The position numbers and the translations under genes are program-made. Of a stretch of 64,000 nt of DNA, positions 24,384 through 35,166 are shown in pieces. Within the stretch, counting starts at the first letter, position 1. Each line of letters begins with the position of its first letter. The notes beneath the pieces are model-generated. The model was not told where the DNA came from and searched no databases. It was given only the letters and a program-made list of their open reading frames with translations. The DNA is from Taenia hydatigena (lineage: Eukaryota; Platyhelminthes; Cestoda; Cyclophyllidea; Taeniidae): positions 18,826,369 through 18,890,368 of the forward strand of contig JADWOT020000005.1 of the NCBI GenBank assembly GCA_036345935.2, given 5' to 3'.

Positions 24384-24758
24384 CTAGGATAGGTTGAAAC
24401 CACTAAAACAGCGAAAGCCTTGAATCTGTGAGCTGGAGAAAGTGGACAGTGCGATGCTTTTGGTTCTTGAGGAGCATTCGCTATTTCGACTCATTAGCTC
24501 ACACACAATCAAAATCCTCGCAATGAATAGCTTGCACTCGTAGTAAGCACAAATGAAATGACTACTATTTGCTGTAGCATGACCACAAAGCAAGACGGGA
24601 AGAGGAAAGAGCCTCCCGTAAGGCATCGATGCGGTCAGGAGGTGGTATGGATCAGCAACCACCTTTAGTAGAGTTGAGCACATGGGGTTTCTTAGTAAAG
24701 TATTCAAGAAGTGATTTTTTGCGACTGTATGTATCAGTGCATCCAGGATGCTCAGCAT
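24384..24758 (-). CDS. Candidate ORF, 124 aa, left-arm copy
   Basis: An ATG-initiated 124-codon frame, intact and identical in translation to its mirror at 46285-46659. The N-terminal 60 residues are hydrophobic and Leu-rich; the C-terminus is Ser-rich. Family and function are not recognised. That the two copies agree says little, because the arms are nearly identical throughout. Confidence 0.28.
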   Translation of the reverse strand: MLSILDALIHTVAKNHFLNTLLRNPMCSTLLKVVADPYHLLTASMPYGRLFPLPVLLCGHATANSSHFICAYYECKLFIARILIVCELMSRNSECSSRTKSIALSTFSSSQIQGFRCFSGFNLS

Positions 24759-25763
24759 TTGCTCTCCCCTAATAGCACAGCTCCATTAGTTACATTTGTA
24801 GGCCACATCTTACAACGCAAAAACTTTACGCTAATTCACCTTTCAGTTGTGCATAAAGTTCTTCAACCTCGATAAGACCTCGAAGTTGACAAATACAGTC
24901 AGATTTGCAGTGGTTCAAAACACTAGCTTGGCCTATTCGCCACTACCCCAGGAGGATGAGCATAACCAATTCGGGAAAGGAATGGCTCCTTTGTTTTCTA
25001 CGTGTGCTGCCCTGTTTGCTCTCGTTTCACTGGGAATCACACCACCTCTCGATGGTAAACTGTCAGAAGCTAACTATTAATCTGGCATCTGCGGCGATTG
25101 ATCACACGCTCTCTATCACTATCAATTCTTCATATGATACCAAACAATATTTTTTATTTGCTGAGGGGAATGAATTCTCCACTTAAGGAAGACAAATGCA
25201 CGTTTTGTGAAGTTATGCATAAAGTTTCGTTCTGAAGGGAGTTATGCTTTGGCCAAAATTAGCCGTTAACTTTGCGAGTAAGGTGGAATGGTTGGAGCTG
25301 TGCGTGGTCTACGAAGTCGATTCAGAGCATATCACAGGTGTTCTGGGTCGGTAAAATGCTTTGATCGCATGTTCATCTAGGTGTAATGAACGAAACAGAA
25401 GTCCAAGTCAAAGCAACTAATAAATCGGGTTTGCCGTACGATCGGATACTTATTATAGCGACATGCATACGGTTAGTCGGCCATGCAAATTATCGCTAAT
25501 AAACTGAAACATGCTGATTCGTTCATTAACACAATTTGTGCCAGAGTCCTGATTATTGTCCACAGCTCCACCATTTTTATTCGTGCCATGCATTTTGGCT
25601 CCCAACCTGCTGTAGGCTCCAAGGTTCTCTAAACCCTACTCGTCATTTGCCTTCAATAAACATGGGGCTTACACCACCCAATACCGATGCACAAGGACCA
25701 GCGCAGTGGAGACCAGTTAACGGGCACAGATATCCGAACCTCGAATATTTGTGGTACCTGAAA

Positions 25764-25979
25764 ATGGCTGCGTTACAGCACGAGAGCTCCAAAATACAAC
25801 AATCAAGTACTAAGGTGAGTTCAAATCGATCAATTTTAAAATGCTTTATCAAAAGCTGTGAACGCAATCGAATGGAAAGACGCAAATTTTGCAAGTCAAC
25901 TTCGGCACGTCTCAGATGGGGAAAAGAAACCTCTATAAGAGCTGAGCAACAAAGAATGGAAAAGGGTGCGAGGTATTAA
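25764..25979 (+). other. Candidate coding segment with possible splice donor, left-arm copy
   Basis: From the ATG at 25764 the frame encodes 71 residues, beginning MAALQHESSK and continuing Lys/Arg/Ser-rich. A splice-donor-like site (aag followed by gtgagt) falls after about 17 codons, at about 25814, so this may be a short first exon. The frame is also open upstream for about 76 codons without an ATG. The right-arm mirror at 45064-45279 differs by two substitutions, changing the last residue from Tyr to Cys and one Lys to Glu. Confidence 0.25.
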
Positions 25980-26382
25980 ATGCATACGATGAAATGAGTT
26001 AAGTGTTTCAACGAATGGCCATATTGTATGCAAATAGGTACAGAAAGAACAATTGAGATTTCAAATGCAATGCAAATATTCTACCAACGTGTTGTGAAAG
26101 TCTCGTCGGTAATGTTGTGTGGCACAACTCTGCAGGAAAATAGGCAGGTCAATTTATTACGATTATCGCTGTTGACATCAATCTTCCTCATGCTTATTAA
26201 TAGTGATATTGGCACTGAGTATAAATCAACAAGTGACCGACACATGGATGGTCTGTCTAGCTCCATCCACAGCGTGCTGTGCAGATCACGGGATTGACGA
26301 TGGAGAGCGGCACGTGCGCATGCCGAACTGAGAGCACATGGAGCACAAACATCATGTGGAACGATTAGAGACGATGCGAATG

Positions 26383-26392
26383 GTATATAAGG
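26383..26392 (+). promoter_or_regulatory. TATA box of 60-residue family A gene, copy 1
   Basis: Reads gtatataagg, 65 bases before the ATG at 26449. The leader that follows (core cacatctcagcgcacaag) and about 100 bases upstream align with the promoters of the 169- and 122-residue genes. Confidence 0.75.
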
Positions 26393-26448
26393 CGACACAT
26401 CTCAGCGCACAAGACAGTACCGACGAAGACAAGTAGACAGGTGAAGAA

Positions 26449-26631
26449 ATGGAGTGCGGAAGTTGGCCATGCTCGTATGCGATAAAAGTGGTGCCCATGA
26501 CTAAGGTTGCGCAGACTACACAATGTGTGGAGAAGTGTGTGACCTCGTCTGTGTGGGTGCCACAGTGCACACCTGTGGTTGCATACACCCCACAATGTGC
26601 GAAGCCGTGTGGATGGTCGCACCTTTGGTAG
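26449..26631 (+). CDS. Family A short repeat protein, 60 aa, copy 1
   Basis: Intronless frame for 60 residues: a six-residue leader, then two 24-residue repeats at 7-30 and 31-54, each with Cys at repeat positions 20 and 24, then the first six residues of a third repeat before TAG. It has eight Cys in all. Past the TAG the same phase continues the third repeat (TTETVLAPKPTKE), so the stop truncates a longer ancestral protein. The start is supported by TATA spacing and by repeat 1 beginning at residue 7, as in the longer relatives. All five copies encode the identical 60 residues. It may be a functional short protein or an amplified pseudogene; a complete promoter and AATAAA favour the former. 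The function is unknown; the Cys content suggests a cross-linked structural role (inference). Confidence 0.55.
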   Translation: MECGSWPCSYAIKVVPMTKVAQTTQCVEKCVTSSVWVPQCTPVVAYTPQCAKPCGWSHLW

Positions 26632-26797
26632 AGGGAAGCCACAACTGAGACAGTGCTCGCACCGAAGCCTACGAAGGAGCGCTCGGTGGCGTGCAGATGG
26701 AGGAGACAACAGATGGTTTGGCAAGCTCTCCTCTACTACACCCTCTCCCTACCTCACACTAGGTGCTTCTACTTCTGATAAGCTCTAGCATCTGCTG

Positions 26798-26803
26798 AAT
26801 AAA
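26798..26803 (+). terminator. AATAAA of copy 1
   Basis: Canonical polyadenylation hexamer 166 bases past the stop, conserved in position in all five cassette copies. Confidence 0.6.
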
Positions 26804-27137
26804 CGATACGACATCGCGTTCTGCGAGACTTCTTATCAGAGCCGGCTTTTGAGTCACTAGGCCCAGTGCAGCGAGGATAATTGAATACAACCTTTAAAAC
26901 TATGTAAAATTACTTGATTACCTTTCTCTAATATTACACTTACGCTTTTATACCATCATCGCTATGAACAGTGACCTGCGTTTTATATAATACCATTACG
27001 GTCAACTTATTAAGGGTAGCAGTTCACCAGTCTTAGCCTCTAAACTGCCATATGGAAGCTGGAATTTAGTTTAGTGCTTTTTAATGAACTATTCGCAGAA
27101 GTCGCATTCAATTTCTAACAAAGTCTACTTTCGCCAT

Positions 27138-27380
27138 TCACACTTTCATTTGCGCCCTCTGTCTGGGAATGAAATTAATTTGCTTGTGCGATTTATTCAC
27201 ACTAGTGTAATCTGGATTGACATTCAAGACATAGTCCAAGCTGTGAGATGAATGCAACAATACGGCAATTTCGAGGTACCGCAGTGTGCATGTGAGACGA
27301 GCAGCAGCGAAACCTCGTGCAATGCTCCGAAGAGCGTTGCCATGAGGGGCGTTGTCGTAGGACTGCACACTTGGTAGCAA
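27138..27380 (-). pseudogene. Family C coding-like segment, left-arm copy
   Basis: An 80-codon frame opening with TTG and lacking an ATG until near its end. The middle (27183-27322) aligns at DNA and protein level with the segment at 13359-13492, sharing HSLD and NVNP. The mirror copy is 43663-43905. The product is not recognised. It is likely an exon or relic. Confidence 0.35.
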
Positions 27381-27879
27381 TTGGTGGGCTTCTTAAGCCA
27401 TTTTCATAAAAACGAGAATGTTTTCGATATTGATGAGTCAATTTCCACTTCATGGAATCCCTTTTGGGTCTGCTAGTTGGTGCAAATCGGTACCTAGTTT
27501 TGCTCCGCAACGGGTGCACTAGAGACAGCAATCATCGTTAATAGGGTGATTTGCCTACAAACAGATTCATTCGTCAAAAAAAACTCTGACGTGAAGCAAC
27601 TTAACAAAAAGCGGTGCTTTACATCCGTTTCACCTCAATTGTTGCCTTTTGCATAAGCAACTTAATTCTAGTCTGGCTTTAGTCAGACGCTTGACACTGG
27701 AGACTCCATAGCCTGGCTTATGTTAATGCCGACGAGAAGAATGTCGACGATGCGACAACGCTTATTTACATGTGCTTCGTGTCCGCATCGAAAACAATCT
27801 TGTCTTCGACTCATTCATGCCTAGCAGAGTAGGTTTATGCGGTGCGGCTCAATGGCGGCTTTCTACATTTCGGATTAGA

Positions 27880-28068
27880 ATGAGTTCTTCACGTCTTTCG
27901 AGCCTAGATAAAATGAATCAGGCAAAATCTACAAGTGATTCAGCCGATACTTTGACTGATGACAAGCCGCCGATTGGACACGTGACTGGTGTGGTGACGA
28001 CCCTGTGGCAAGCTTTCTTAACACTACCCTTAGAAACACGCATCATCAAAGAGTTCTCCTTGGAATAA
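27880..28068 (+). pseudogene. Family B coding-like segment 1, left-arm copy
   Basis: An ATG-initiated 62-residue frame beginning MSSSRLSSLDK, with a C-terminal half containing HVT, L-x-Q-x-F and ETRI. That half aligns without gaps over about 93 bases with 30995-31087. An AATAAA overlaps the stop (ggaataaat). It is mirrored at 42975-43163. Not recognised; it may be a small gene or exon. The relation to segment 2 shows that this sequence was duplicated well before the palindrome formed. Confidence 0.35.
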
Positions 28069-28366
28069 ATTGAAACACAATTACAGCTTTGGAAGTGATT
28101 TTGATCTGAAAAGTATATTTGCCGTGTCAAGTAGAAGAATGCACTTGAATGCACTTTCTTCTTTTCGTTCAGGCTGTTCGGATCGTTGATGGAAAGTTAA
28201 AATTATTTAGTCTACCCAGCGCTCTCATTCAAAATCTCCGTAGCAAAGCGTGGAATGGAAGGTCCATGCGAGACACGCCAAGCTCCCTCTGACAATAATG
28301 GCCAACCAGCACACATCCAATTCTATCGCTTGATTCAATCTTGAATCGTCTTTTAATACATTTGTC

Positions 28367-28660
28367 ATGCTCTTGCTGCCCTTCAAACATAAGCATGTGC
28401 ATTTCTTAATAAACGCTTGCATTCAGGAACCTTTGGGCTGCTTTTATTTTATAACCGAAGAGCCTCGAGATTTGGATTTTGGTTTGAAAAGACTGTGGAG
28501 AAACTATCAGAGGTATGCAACTGTCATATTAAAGCAAAATATGGCTACTGTTATCCTGGAAAACAAACGAGCAGGGCAATCATTTGATGCTCACAAATTT
28601 TTAGGTGAAGCGATACAAACTGAAAGAGATCCTTATTTGCGTGTTGCTACGATCCGATAA
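28367..28660 (+). CDS. Candidate ORF, 97 aa, left-arm copy
   Basis: An ATG-initiated 97-codon frame. After a hydrophobic start its composition becomes protein-like and charged (RLWRNYQRY, then SFDAHKFLGEA). A possible splice acceptor (cttgcattcag) precedes residue 21, so the real coding part could be an exon starting there. It is mirrored exactly at 42383-42676. No family recognised. Confidence 0.3.
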   Translation: MLLLPFKHKHVHFLINACIQEPLGCFYFITEEPRDLDFGLKRLWRNYQRYATVILKQNMATVILENKRAGQSFDAHKFLGEAIQTERDPYLRVATIR

Positions 28661-29283
28661 ATCGCAAGTCACTCTAATGTAAGCGTTGTTGTGTTGGGAG
28701 GAATTTGGGTTGAATGAATGGACTACAACAACACCAACACTACGCTTTTAGGTGTTGAATTTGCACTTGGATTGGAATTGCGATTTCCTCTGCAAGAGAA
28801 CTCCATGCAGAGCGTCCTATTAAACTTGGTGCACCAGGTGGGCTCGCCTCAGTAAATGCCGAATTTGTACACTATGAGCTTCAACGTTTAAGGCAATCAA
28901 AGAAATGATAGACTGAATTTAATCAAGAGTGAAAGCAGACGGAAGGTACAAATTCTGCAGCTGGTACGGCGTGCATGCATGCCCATCATGCATTAACAGA
29001 TGGCAATTCTCAATTCTCCCACTTAAATGCCTAGCGGGTGTGTTCCAGAATTCGGAAGGCACCTAGACCCCAAACTGGTTCAATAAGGTGAAAGAGCGCA
29101 GTTCGTGTAATCTAGGGCGAATTGGGCCGTGTTTTTGCTTAGCCACACAAACAACGCGCCAGATACATCAAACTTGCAGCAGTTGCAACTAGCATCCGAG
29201 TTCGGTATGGAGGTCGAACTTTTGCCCGTATTTACCCAATGTTTAAACACCGAAGGGCAGATCCTCCAGGAATGCCGACTTCA

Positions 29284-29310
29284 GTGTGGGGGGGGAGGAG
29301 GAGGAGGAGG
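29284..29310. repeat. G-run and GGA microsatellite
   Basis: Eight G followed by about five GGA units. The same tract, reverse complemented and of equal length, is at 41734-41760. Equal length of such an unstable tract in both arms is consistent with recent homogenisation or recent origin. Confidence 0.7.
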
Positions 29311-29401
29311 AAGGACTTGATCCTCCCGACACTACAATCTATCAATCTTGAACGCAAGCTTCCCACAAACGCTGCTGCACCCATCGTGAACAGCCGCTTG
29401 G

Positions 29402-29626
29402 TGTAAGCCATGCGTCAAAATGTGGGAAGATATCGTGCAATCGGTCATACATGCCAGCTGGATCGATTAGAGTTACGCTTCACTTAATCTGTGGCATGAT
29501 GAGATGGATGACGTGCAGAATGCGTTCAGGGCTGTGCTGTTGGGTATCACAGAAATGAGGGAGCAGCAAAATACTCCATTTATGAACCGTTTAATCGACA
29601 GCCTTACCAACGACCGGAAGGGATAG
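29402..29626 (+). pseudogene. Coding-like segment with one stop, left-arm copy
   Basis: One phase reads as a plausible protein for 74 codons with a single TAG at 29468-29470. Before the stop is MWEDIVQSVIHASW; after it is a mixed acidic and hydrophobic stretch (WHDEMDDVQNAFRAVLLG) typical of helix. The segment lacks a promoter. The mirror is 41418-41642 on the minus strand. It looks like the relic of an unrecognised gene. Confidence 0.3.
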
Positions 29627-30994
29627 TAAATGAACTTTAGAGTGAGTATTAGTGACACTCTACAGCCTAGAACAAACCCATATTCACTTGACCTGAGTCG
29701 CTGTGAGCTGCATAAGGAAGGACAGCCATTCGATCAGGGCCGATGAAGAAAGGTATCATGGGGCTGAACGCCAATAAATGGTTCTAACAGCCGAACGATA
29801 TGGTAAATGAAATGGTAACAGCCCCGCACAGAGTCACTACTTGTCATCGTACTCAGACGCAAGAGAGTGGGACAGGAACCAGATCAGACTACCCGAGACT
29901 ACACATCGGAATGTTAGCGAAACCGATCTAACAACAGTGTTCCAGGGGATGTGCACAATCTTCCATCATGACAATAAATGATGGGGACGTTAATGGCAAC
30001 GTTGTTCTGACGAAGATTAAAGTCTGCCGCATTATCAGAGAACAGGTATTGCCTCATGAATAATTCCAACACCCTCGCCTATTTAGAAATGTTGCAGATT
30101 TCGAGTTGAGAGCATTCTTTTGGTAGTAGTAGTAGTGTGTCAAGGGAAAAGGCAGAGTCACTGCGAAAACTCGTGCGAAGAAGTGGAGTGGAGAACCCAG
30201 CCTTATCGGGTCCGAAGAGTGTTGCGCATCGCGATAGCTACAACTGGTCCTACTCACAATTGCCCCATTTCACACATGTTGCATTGCCCTGCGATACTGT
30301 CCTTGGCAGAACGTCTGATTAGGCATTTTCACTAATCTGCATAGGGCGCTCCTCCCTTTGGTGGTGCTTCAGCGCCTCGACTCTTTGTAGGACATCAAGA
30401 GGTATTTTTGCATTTCTGGCATAATTGCACGTTACGACTTCCGAAGCCCCGAGGCAGTGACATACTGCATTTGAAATCATGTAAACGCTCACACAACTAA
30501 AACCGCCCAAATTCAGTAACGTACGCGTTTGTTTACAGTTGAGAAATGGCTGCACCGCAAGTCACTGCTGAAGCCATCGCAACACGAAGCCGTAAGCTGA
30601 AAGGACTATGACCAAGGTGGGGATTCGCTAAGAATGGCAATCACAAATAGTCGGACAATTTATCTAAAAGCAGGCATGTTCACCACAATAACGCTATGTC
30701 GGACAGCTTATTGGGTCAACTAATTTCCACCGGTTCCTCCTTATCACTTCCTTCTTTATTCATCGCGGCTCAATAGCCAACCAGTAGCTTAGCATCAGAT
30801 GCTCTCGAATACTAGCCAGTGATGGTAACAACAAGGAGGAGGTTAAGGTGACGCAAGAGCATATAACCTCAGTCGCGTGTTACAGCATCAACACAGTCAA
30901 CTTAGCGCAAATCAATTGTTGCCCTTCCTCTTTATTTCCTCATATACACCAGAGAGCACTCCTACTTCTAAAGCACGACTGATGCAGTTAGTGT

Positions 30995-31183
30995 TTGAGT
31001 GATGACATGCCAGCATTTAGGCATGTGACTGCATTAATGCTGCTCTTGTGTCAGTCTTTCACATCTCTGCACTACGAGACGCGTGTTTATGTTGCATTTC
31101 CATATTTTAGCAAAGTTAAAAATACTGGAGTAAAGCCAGAGTATGAGTGCAGAAATGACTCTGTGCATAATCCACTGCTATAA
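30995..31183 (+). pseudogene. Family B coding-like segment 2, left-arm copy
   Basis: The frame opens with TTG; the first ATG is at 31007. The first 31 codons align with family B segment 1 at 27952-28044, sharing DD, HVT, L-x-Q-x-F and ETR. Just upstream the alignment needs a one-base shift, so the N-terminus is broken relative to segment 1. The mirror is 39861-40049 on the minus strand. Confidence 0.35.
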
Positions 31184-31423
31184 CTTATTTACCCAAACCA
31201 CGCTATCACTAGAGTAAAAGATGGGTTCAACCGTGTGGATTAGCCATATTAGTGTAATTTAAATCAACTTCTAAGGCAATGATGCAGGTTGCGTGAACTG
31301 TAGAGAGAAATGTAGTAGCGCACGTGGTTCTTAGAATGCGCTACAACATGGGAGGTGCCTCCAGTGGCCCAACCCTCATGCTGCATTGAAGTGAGAAGTC
31401 TCGCAGAACGCGATGTCGTATCG

Positions 31424-31429
31424 TTTATT
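31424..31429 (-). terminator. AATAAA of copy 2
   Basis: Polyadenylation hexamer on the minus strand, at the same position in the cassette as in the other copies. Confidence 0.6.
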
Positions 31430-31595
31430 CAGCAGATGCTAGAGTTTATCAGAAGTAGAAGCACCTAGTGTGGGGTAGGGAGAGGGGGTAGTAGAGGAGA
31501 GCTTGCCAAACCATCTGTTGTCTCCTCCATCTGCATGCCACCGAGCGCTCCTTCGTAGGCTTCGGTGCGAGCACTGTCTCAGTTGTGGCTTCCCT

Positions 31596-31778
31596 CTACC
31601 AAAGGTGCGACCATCCACACGGCTTCGCACATTGTGGGGTGTATGCAACCACAGGTGTGCACTGTGGCACCCACACAGACGAGGTCACACACTTCTCCAC
31701 ACATTGTGTAGTCTGCGCAACCTTAGTCATGGGCACCACTTTTATCGCATACGAGCATGGCCAACTTCCGCACTCCAT
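31596..31778 (-). CDS. Family A short repeat protein, 60 aa, copy 2
   Basis: Encodes the same 60 residues as copy 1, ending at the same TAG. The gene runs toward copy 1 (convergent). One substitution in the leader, at 31806, separates it from its mirror at 39266-39448. Confidence 0.55.
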   Translation of the reverse strand: MECGSWPCSYAIKVVPMTKVAQTTQCVEKCVTSSVWVPQCTPVVAYTPQCAKPCGWSHLW

Positions 31779-31834
31779 TTCTTCACCTGTCTACTTGTCT
31801 TCGTGGGTACTGTCTTGTGCGCTGAGATGTGTCG

Positions 31835-31844
31835 CCTTATATAC
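31835..31844 (-). promoter_or_regulatory. TATA box of copy 2
   Basis: Reads gtatataagg on the minus strand with the same spacing to the ATG as in copy 1. Confidence 0.75.
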
Positions 31845-34800
31845 CATTCGCATCGTCTCTAATCGTTCCACATGATGTTTGTGCTCCATGTGCTCTCAGT
31901 TCGGCATGCGCACGTGCCGCTCTCCATCGTCAATCCCGTGATCTGTACAGCATGCCGTGGATGGAGCTAGACAAACCATCCATGAAACGGAAATTAAAAA
32001 CGATATGCTAGCATTTTAGACGAAGTTGTATTGCAGAACTGCAAATTTCAGTGTTCGCCATGGGGTTCGTGGCTTCGCTAACGCTTATTCTACGCTGTAA
32101 ATCACATCCATAAAACACTAATTGTCGAGATACGGATAGTTGTGCCTTTTGATTGGTCCCATCGCCGCCGCCAGCATCTCCAACATGCGCCAAAAGCAAT
32201 ACCTTTACGGAAAACGATTGGCAATTAGGCTAAGGAACGATTCGGGACTCGAGGACCCATATGGGCCAGAAAAGCATGGCACGAAGAAGGCAACCAGAGC
32301 CGTGGGTATTGGGGTCTGCAGACGTTAAATGGGCAGGTAGACAGTATTTTAACTGTTCATCCACCATCTAAGATGAGTGGTCGATTTTACAACAATTCTC
32401 ATTTCTTGATGGCTCCGATTTGAATCTTTGTGGTGGTCATGCGCGTGCAGATAAGGTTTAGGTTCCAACACTTTGGCACCCCACCACACTTACGATAGAC
32501 CATTCTCCCCTTCTCTTACGCACTGTTACGCTCTTGTAAACCACACAACACGCTACACATTTTATTCCACCTCCAAAGTATGGCGTTGATCTTTTGCGGA
32601 ATCCCCATTCAATCGGAGTTGAATTCCGTACACAACTTTGCCGTCCGTAAGTTTGCATTTGCCGTAGGCACAATGAGGTTTATTTCGGTAATCGAAGCAT
32701 GACGTTTTGAACTCTTCTGGAGAGCTAATAGCAGTAGGTGGCACGTGACCGCCTTTATGGGATCATCCTAAATACCAGGTCAATAGTGAACTTTTGATAA
32801 TTTGTCGCTGAACCGTGATGCAAGTCACTTAATCAAGGAGCCTGCGGACCTAGCTGCGTACAAGACAAGGAAGCTTTGCGCACTCCTAAATAGTTACTTA
32901 CACGGCCTCCCACTGATAGCGTTGAATGGGCTAAGATGCTAGCTCAAAGCACTGCAGACCTGACTGCTGCTCTCCTGCCGCAAACTCTAAATGAAGGCGA
33001 ACGATTTTCGCATCTTCGCGTCGAAAATAAAAATGCACAAGAAAGGCGCACCTTAAAAACGGTGAAAGCTAGGTAGGACAGTTAATGATGGAACCATAGA
33101 GGTGGAAAAATACTGAACACTCCGAATGTCCACGTCGGAAAGGAGTAGCTATCGCATGCATTTGCAAGCAGACTTCCGTATGCCCGAAGCGTCGAAACCA
33201 ATCACTATCTGAGTGCTCAATTGGGCTAAGACTTGATTACAACGCTCCCATTTTCCAGATCCTAGATACGGATATCGCAAAGCAGATTGACTGTGCAAGT
33301 TGGCACTTAGCTTCAAGTGGTTTTGAGTCGACTCATGGAGCAAGGCTTGCCTAGCCGTTTGTTGGGAAGTGCTGTCGATAGTGTTGGGTTTAGTGTAGGT
33401 AAGTGGCAGAATTTACGTTACGTCCACCGTATCTTAGGCATGGACAGCCATGCCAAATCAAGAGCGTGAATTCTGCACCAATAATGATGATAGTAGTGTG
33501 ATTGGAAGCCTAGTTCATGAGATGTTAAGTGATGTTTGCAGGTTGAAATAATGTAACCGATGTCATGTCTTGTGTTCAAATTGTACGTGCACAAGCGGAT
33601 TGAGGAAATTATTGGTAATGGACGCTTGTTAGCACAACTCGTCTAACTGAATCAGCTCGGTTGTACATTTGCGTGCGATAATCACTAACAACAAATCTTG
33701 CCCAAACGAGGATCGACTATAACTAAGTGAAGCGAACAAAACGAAATCTCGAGGATTCATTTCATCAGCGCTTATGAGTTTTTACCATGTTTGACAAATT
33801 CGCTGAGGTCATTGCACAATACGCGGCGTGGTATATAGTATAATTTGTGGTAAATGCACTTGTTTTTGCTTAGAGACCTGTTGGGCGTTGGCTTGGGATC
33901 AACACCACCCTAGCCATATGCCTACTCACAAGCTTGTTGTCAGGTGGAACATTGACGAAATTGAAGTAGCATAATGCACCACTGCAAGAATACATCATAC
34001 TTGTCCATAAGTGCATGTGAATCTCTAAAATTTGCGCTCTAAACAGCTTTCGAGACGAATCTACGTATCACGACACGCGAAGGTATGGTGTGGCTGATTG
34101 TCAACTGTGCATTCGGTAGCCTAGCGACTTAAAGGAGGAAATGAGAACAGTCCTAATGAGTCCGTGAACTAGCCAAATTTGCAAAAACGTTCTTTATTTG
34201 TGACATCGTTTATTAGAAGTAAAGCTTAGTTCAGCATATCTCTGCAGGGTGTTGGGCGTCTGTAACTAATGCTTACCTGAATTAGCCGATCGCCTATAGA
34301 GATTGCAGTTAGAGTGATCAGGGATTGAGGAGTGTGAGTTGATAAGCTTTTAATTGTCGATGACATGTGTACAGTCATTAAATTGTGAATGCTCGCGCGT
34401 CTAGAAGAAGGGGGTTCAAGCTACCTGATGGTCACACTTTTACACATTCATATCATCCTAACCGCGATCACTACTACAGCTAGAGATTGCCCACACATCC
34501 TAGTGGCCAACGAGAAGAGCTTAATGGGAGCGCAAATCACATTCAGGTGAAAGAACATGAAATGTTATTCTAAATTCGTAGTTATCTCCAACAAAGGCCA
34601 ATGTGCATATTACTCCTTTCCTCTTGTCATTCCAAGATAGCGGAATAAAAGAAATTACATGTGATGATTTGTTTCAATGACTGATATGATTACTCAAATT
34701 ATAAATGTGATGCAATATGGCTCAAAACGAAATACTTGCTAAAATTAAACAGAACAGCAATATTTAAATGGTGCTCCACTAAAGTGAAACCATTACACGT

Positions 34801-35130
34801 TATTACTGCATTTAGTTGGATGAAAAAAGGAAGACTGATTTTCCGCTGAGCAAAAAAATTAGTTGCCCACCTGGCACCAGTCAAGGTGCACTTAGAGAAT
34901 CGTATAGAACTCAGTTGTTTCGGATTGCTTTCTGGTGAACTAATCGATTTAACAACGATGCATTCTTTCATTCACACGCTTAGCGCGACGCTCCTGTGTG
35001 TCCGCGGTACCGGTACTCTTTGTGGTGCCAGGCAGTCCTGATACCTCAGGTCCCTTCTGTCTTAATAGTCAATCGTCATCCATGCAGGATGCACCAAGGC
35101 TTGCAGTGAGTTGAAGCAGACGAACTGCAC

Positions 35131-35166
35131 AACGTATATATATATATATTTATATATATAAACGTT
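35131..35166. repeat. TA-rich self-complementary tract
   Basis: A 36-base tract that begins with aacgta, runs through TA dinucleotides and ends with aacgtt. It is nearly its own reverse complement, so it could extrude as a hairpin. It sits inside the spacer of palindrome 2. Confidence 0.75.

Larger units (their letters stand above)
26240..26832 (+). repeat. 60-residue gene cassette, copy 1
   Basis: A unit of about 600 bases that recurs at about 31388-31986 (inverted), 35698-36296, 39060-39655 and 44211-44803 (inverted). It holds a promoter, leader, coding region, 3-prime region and AATAAA. Copies differ by only a few substitutions in the core; flanks differ. Copies 1 and 3 share about 25 extra bases on the upstream side, starting at about 26219 and 35671. 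Confidence 0.9.
31388..31986 (-). repeat. 60-residue gene cassette, copy 2
   Basis: An inverted copy of the cassette at 26240-26832, within the same palindrome arm. Together the two form a nested inverted pair flanking about 4.6 kb. Confidence 0.9.
22467..34181. repeat. Palindrome 2, left arm (about 11.7 kb)
   Basis: Reverse complement of 36863-48576. Position x pairs with 71043 minus x up to about 29133 and with 71044 minus x inward of that, because the left arm has one extra T in a run at 29133. I found about a dozen substitutions by eye, so identity is about 99.9%. The inner edge is sharp (base 34181 pairs, 34182 does not). The outer edge fades over about 35 bases inside a family A copy. 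The arm carries two copies of the 60-residue gene cassette in opposite orientation and several coding-like frames listed separately. Confidence 0.97.

Noticed and set aside
26365..26724. 119- and 96-codon minus-strand frames across each 60-residue cassette (also at 31503, 35822, 39182 and 44319)
   Set aside because: They lack ATG starts, run opposite to the TATA box and AATAAA, and recur only because the cassette was recently duplicated.
29284..29310. Gly-rich end of a frame encoded by the G/GGA tract
   Set aside because: The glycine run comes from a microsatellite, and a one-base difference between the arms just upstream changes the start of the frame; there is no other support for a gene.
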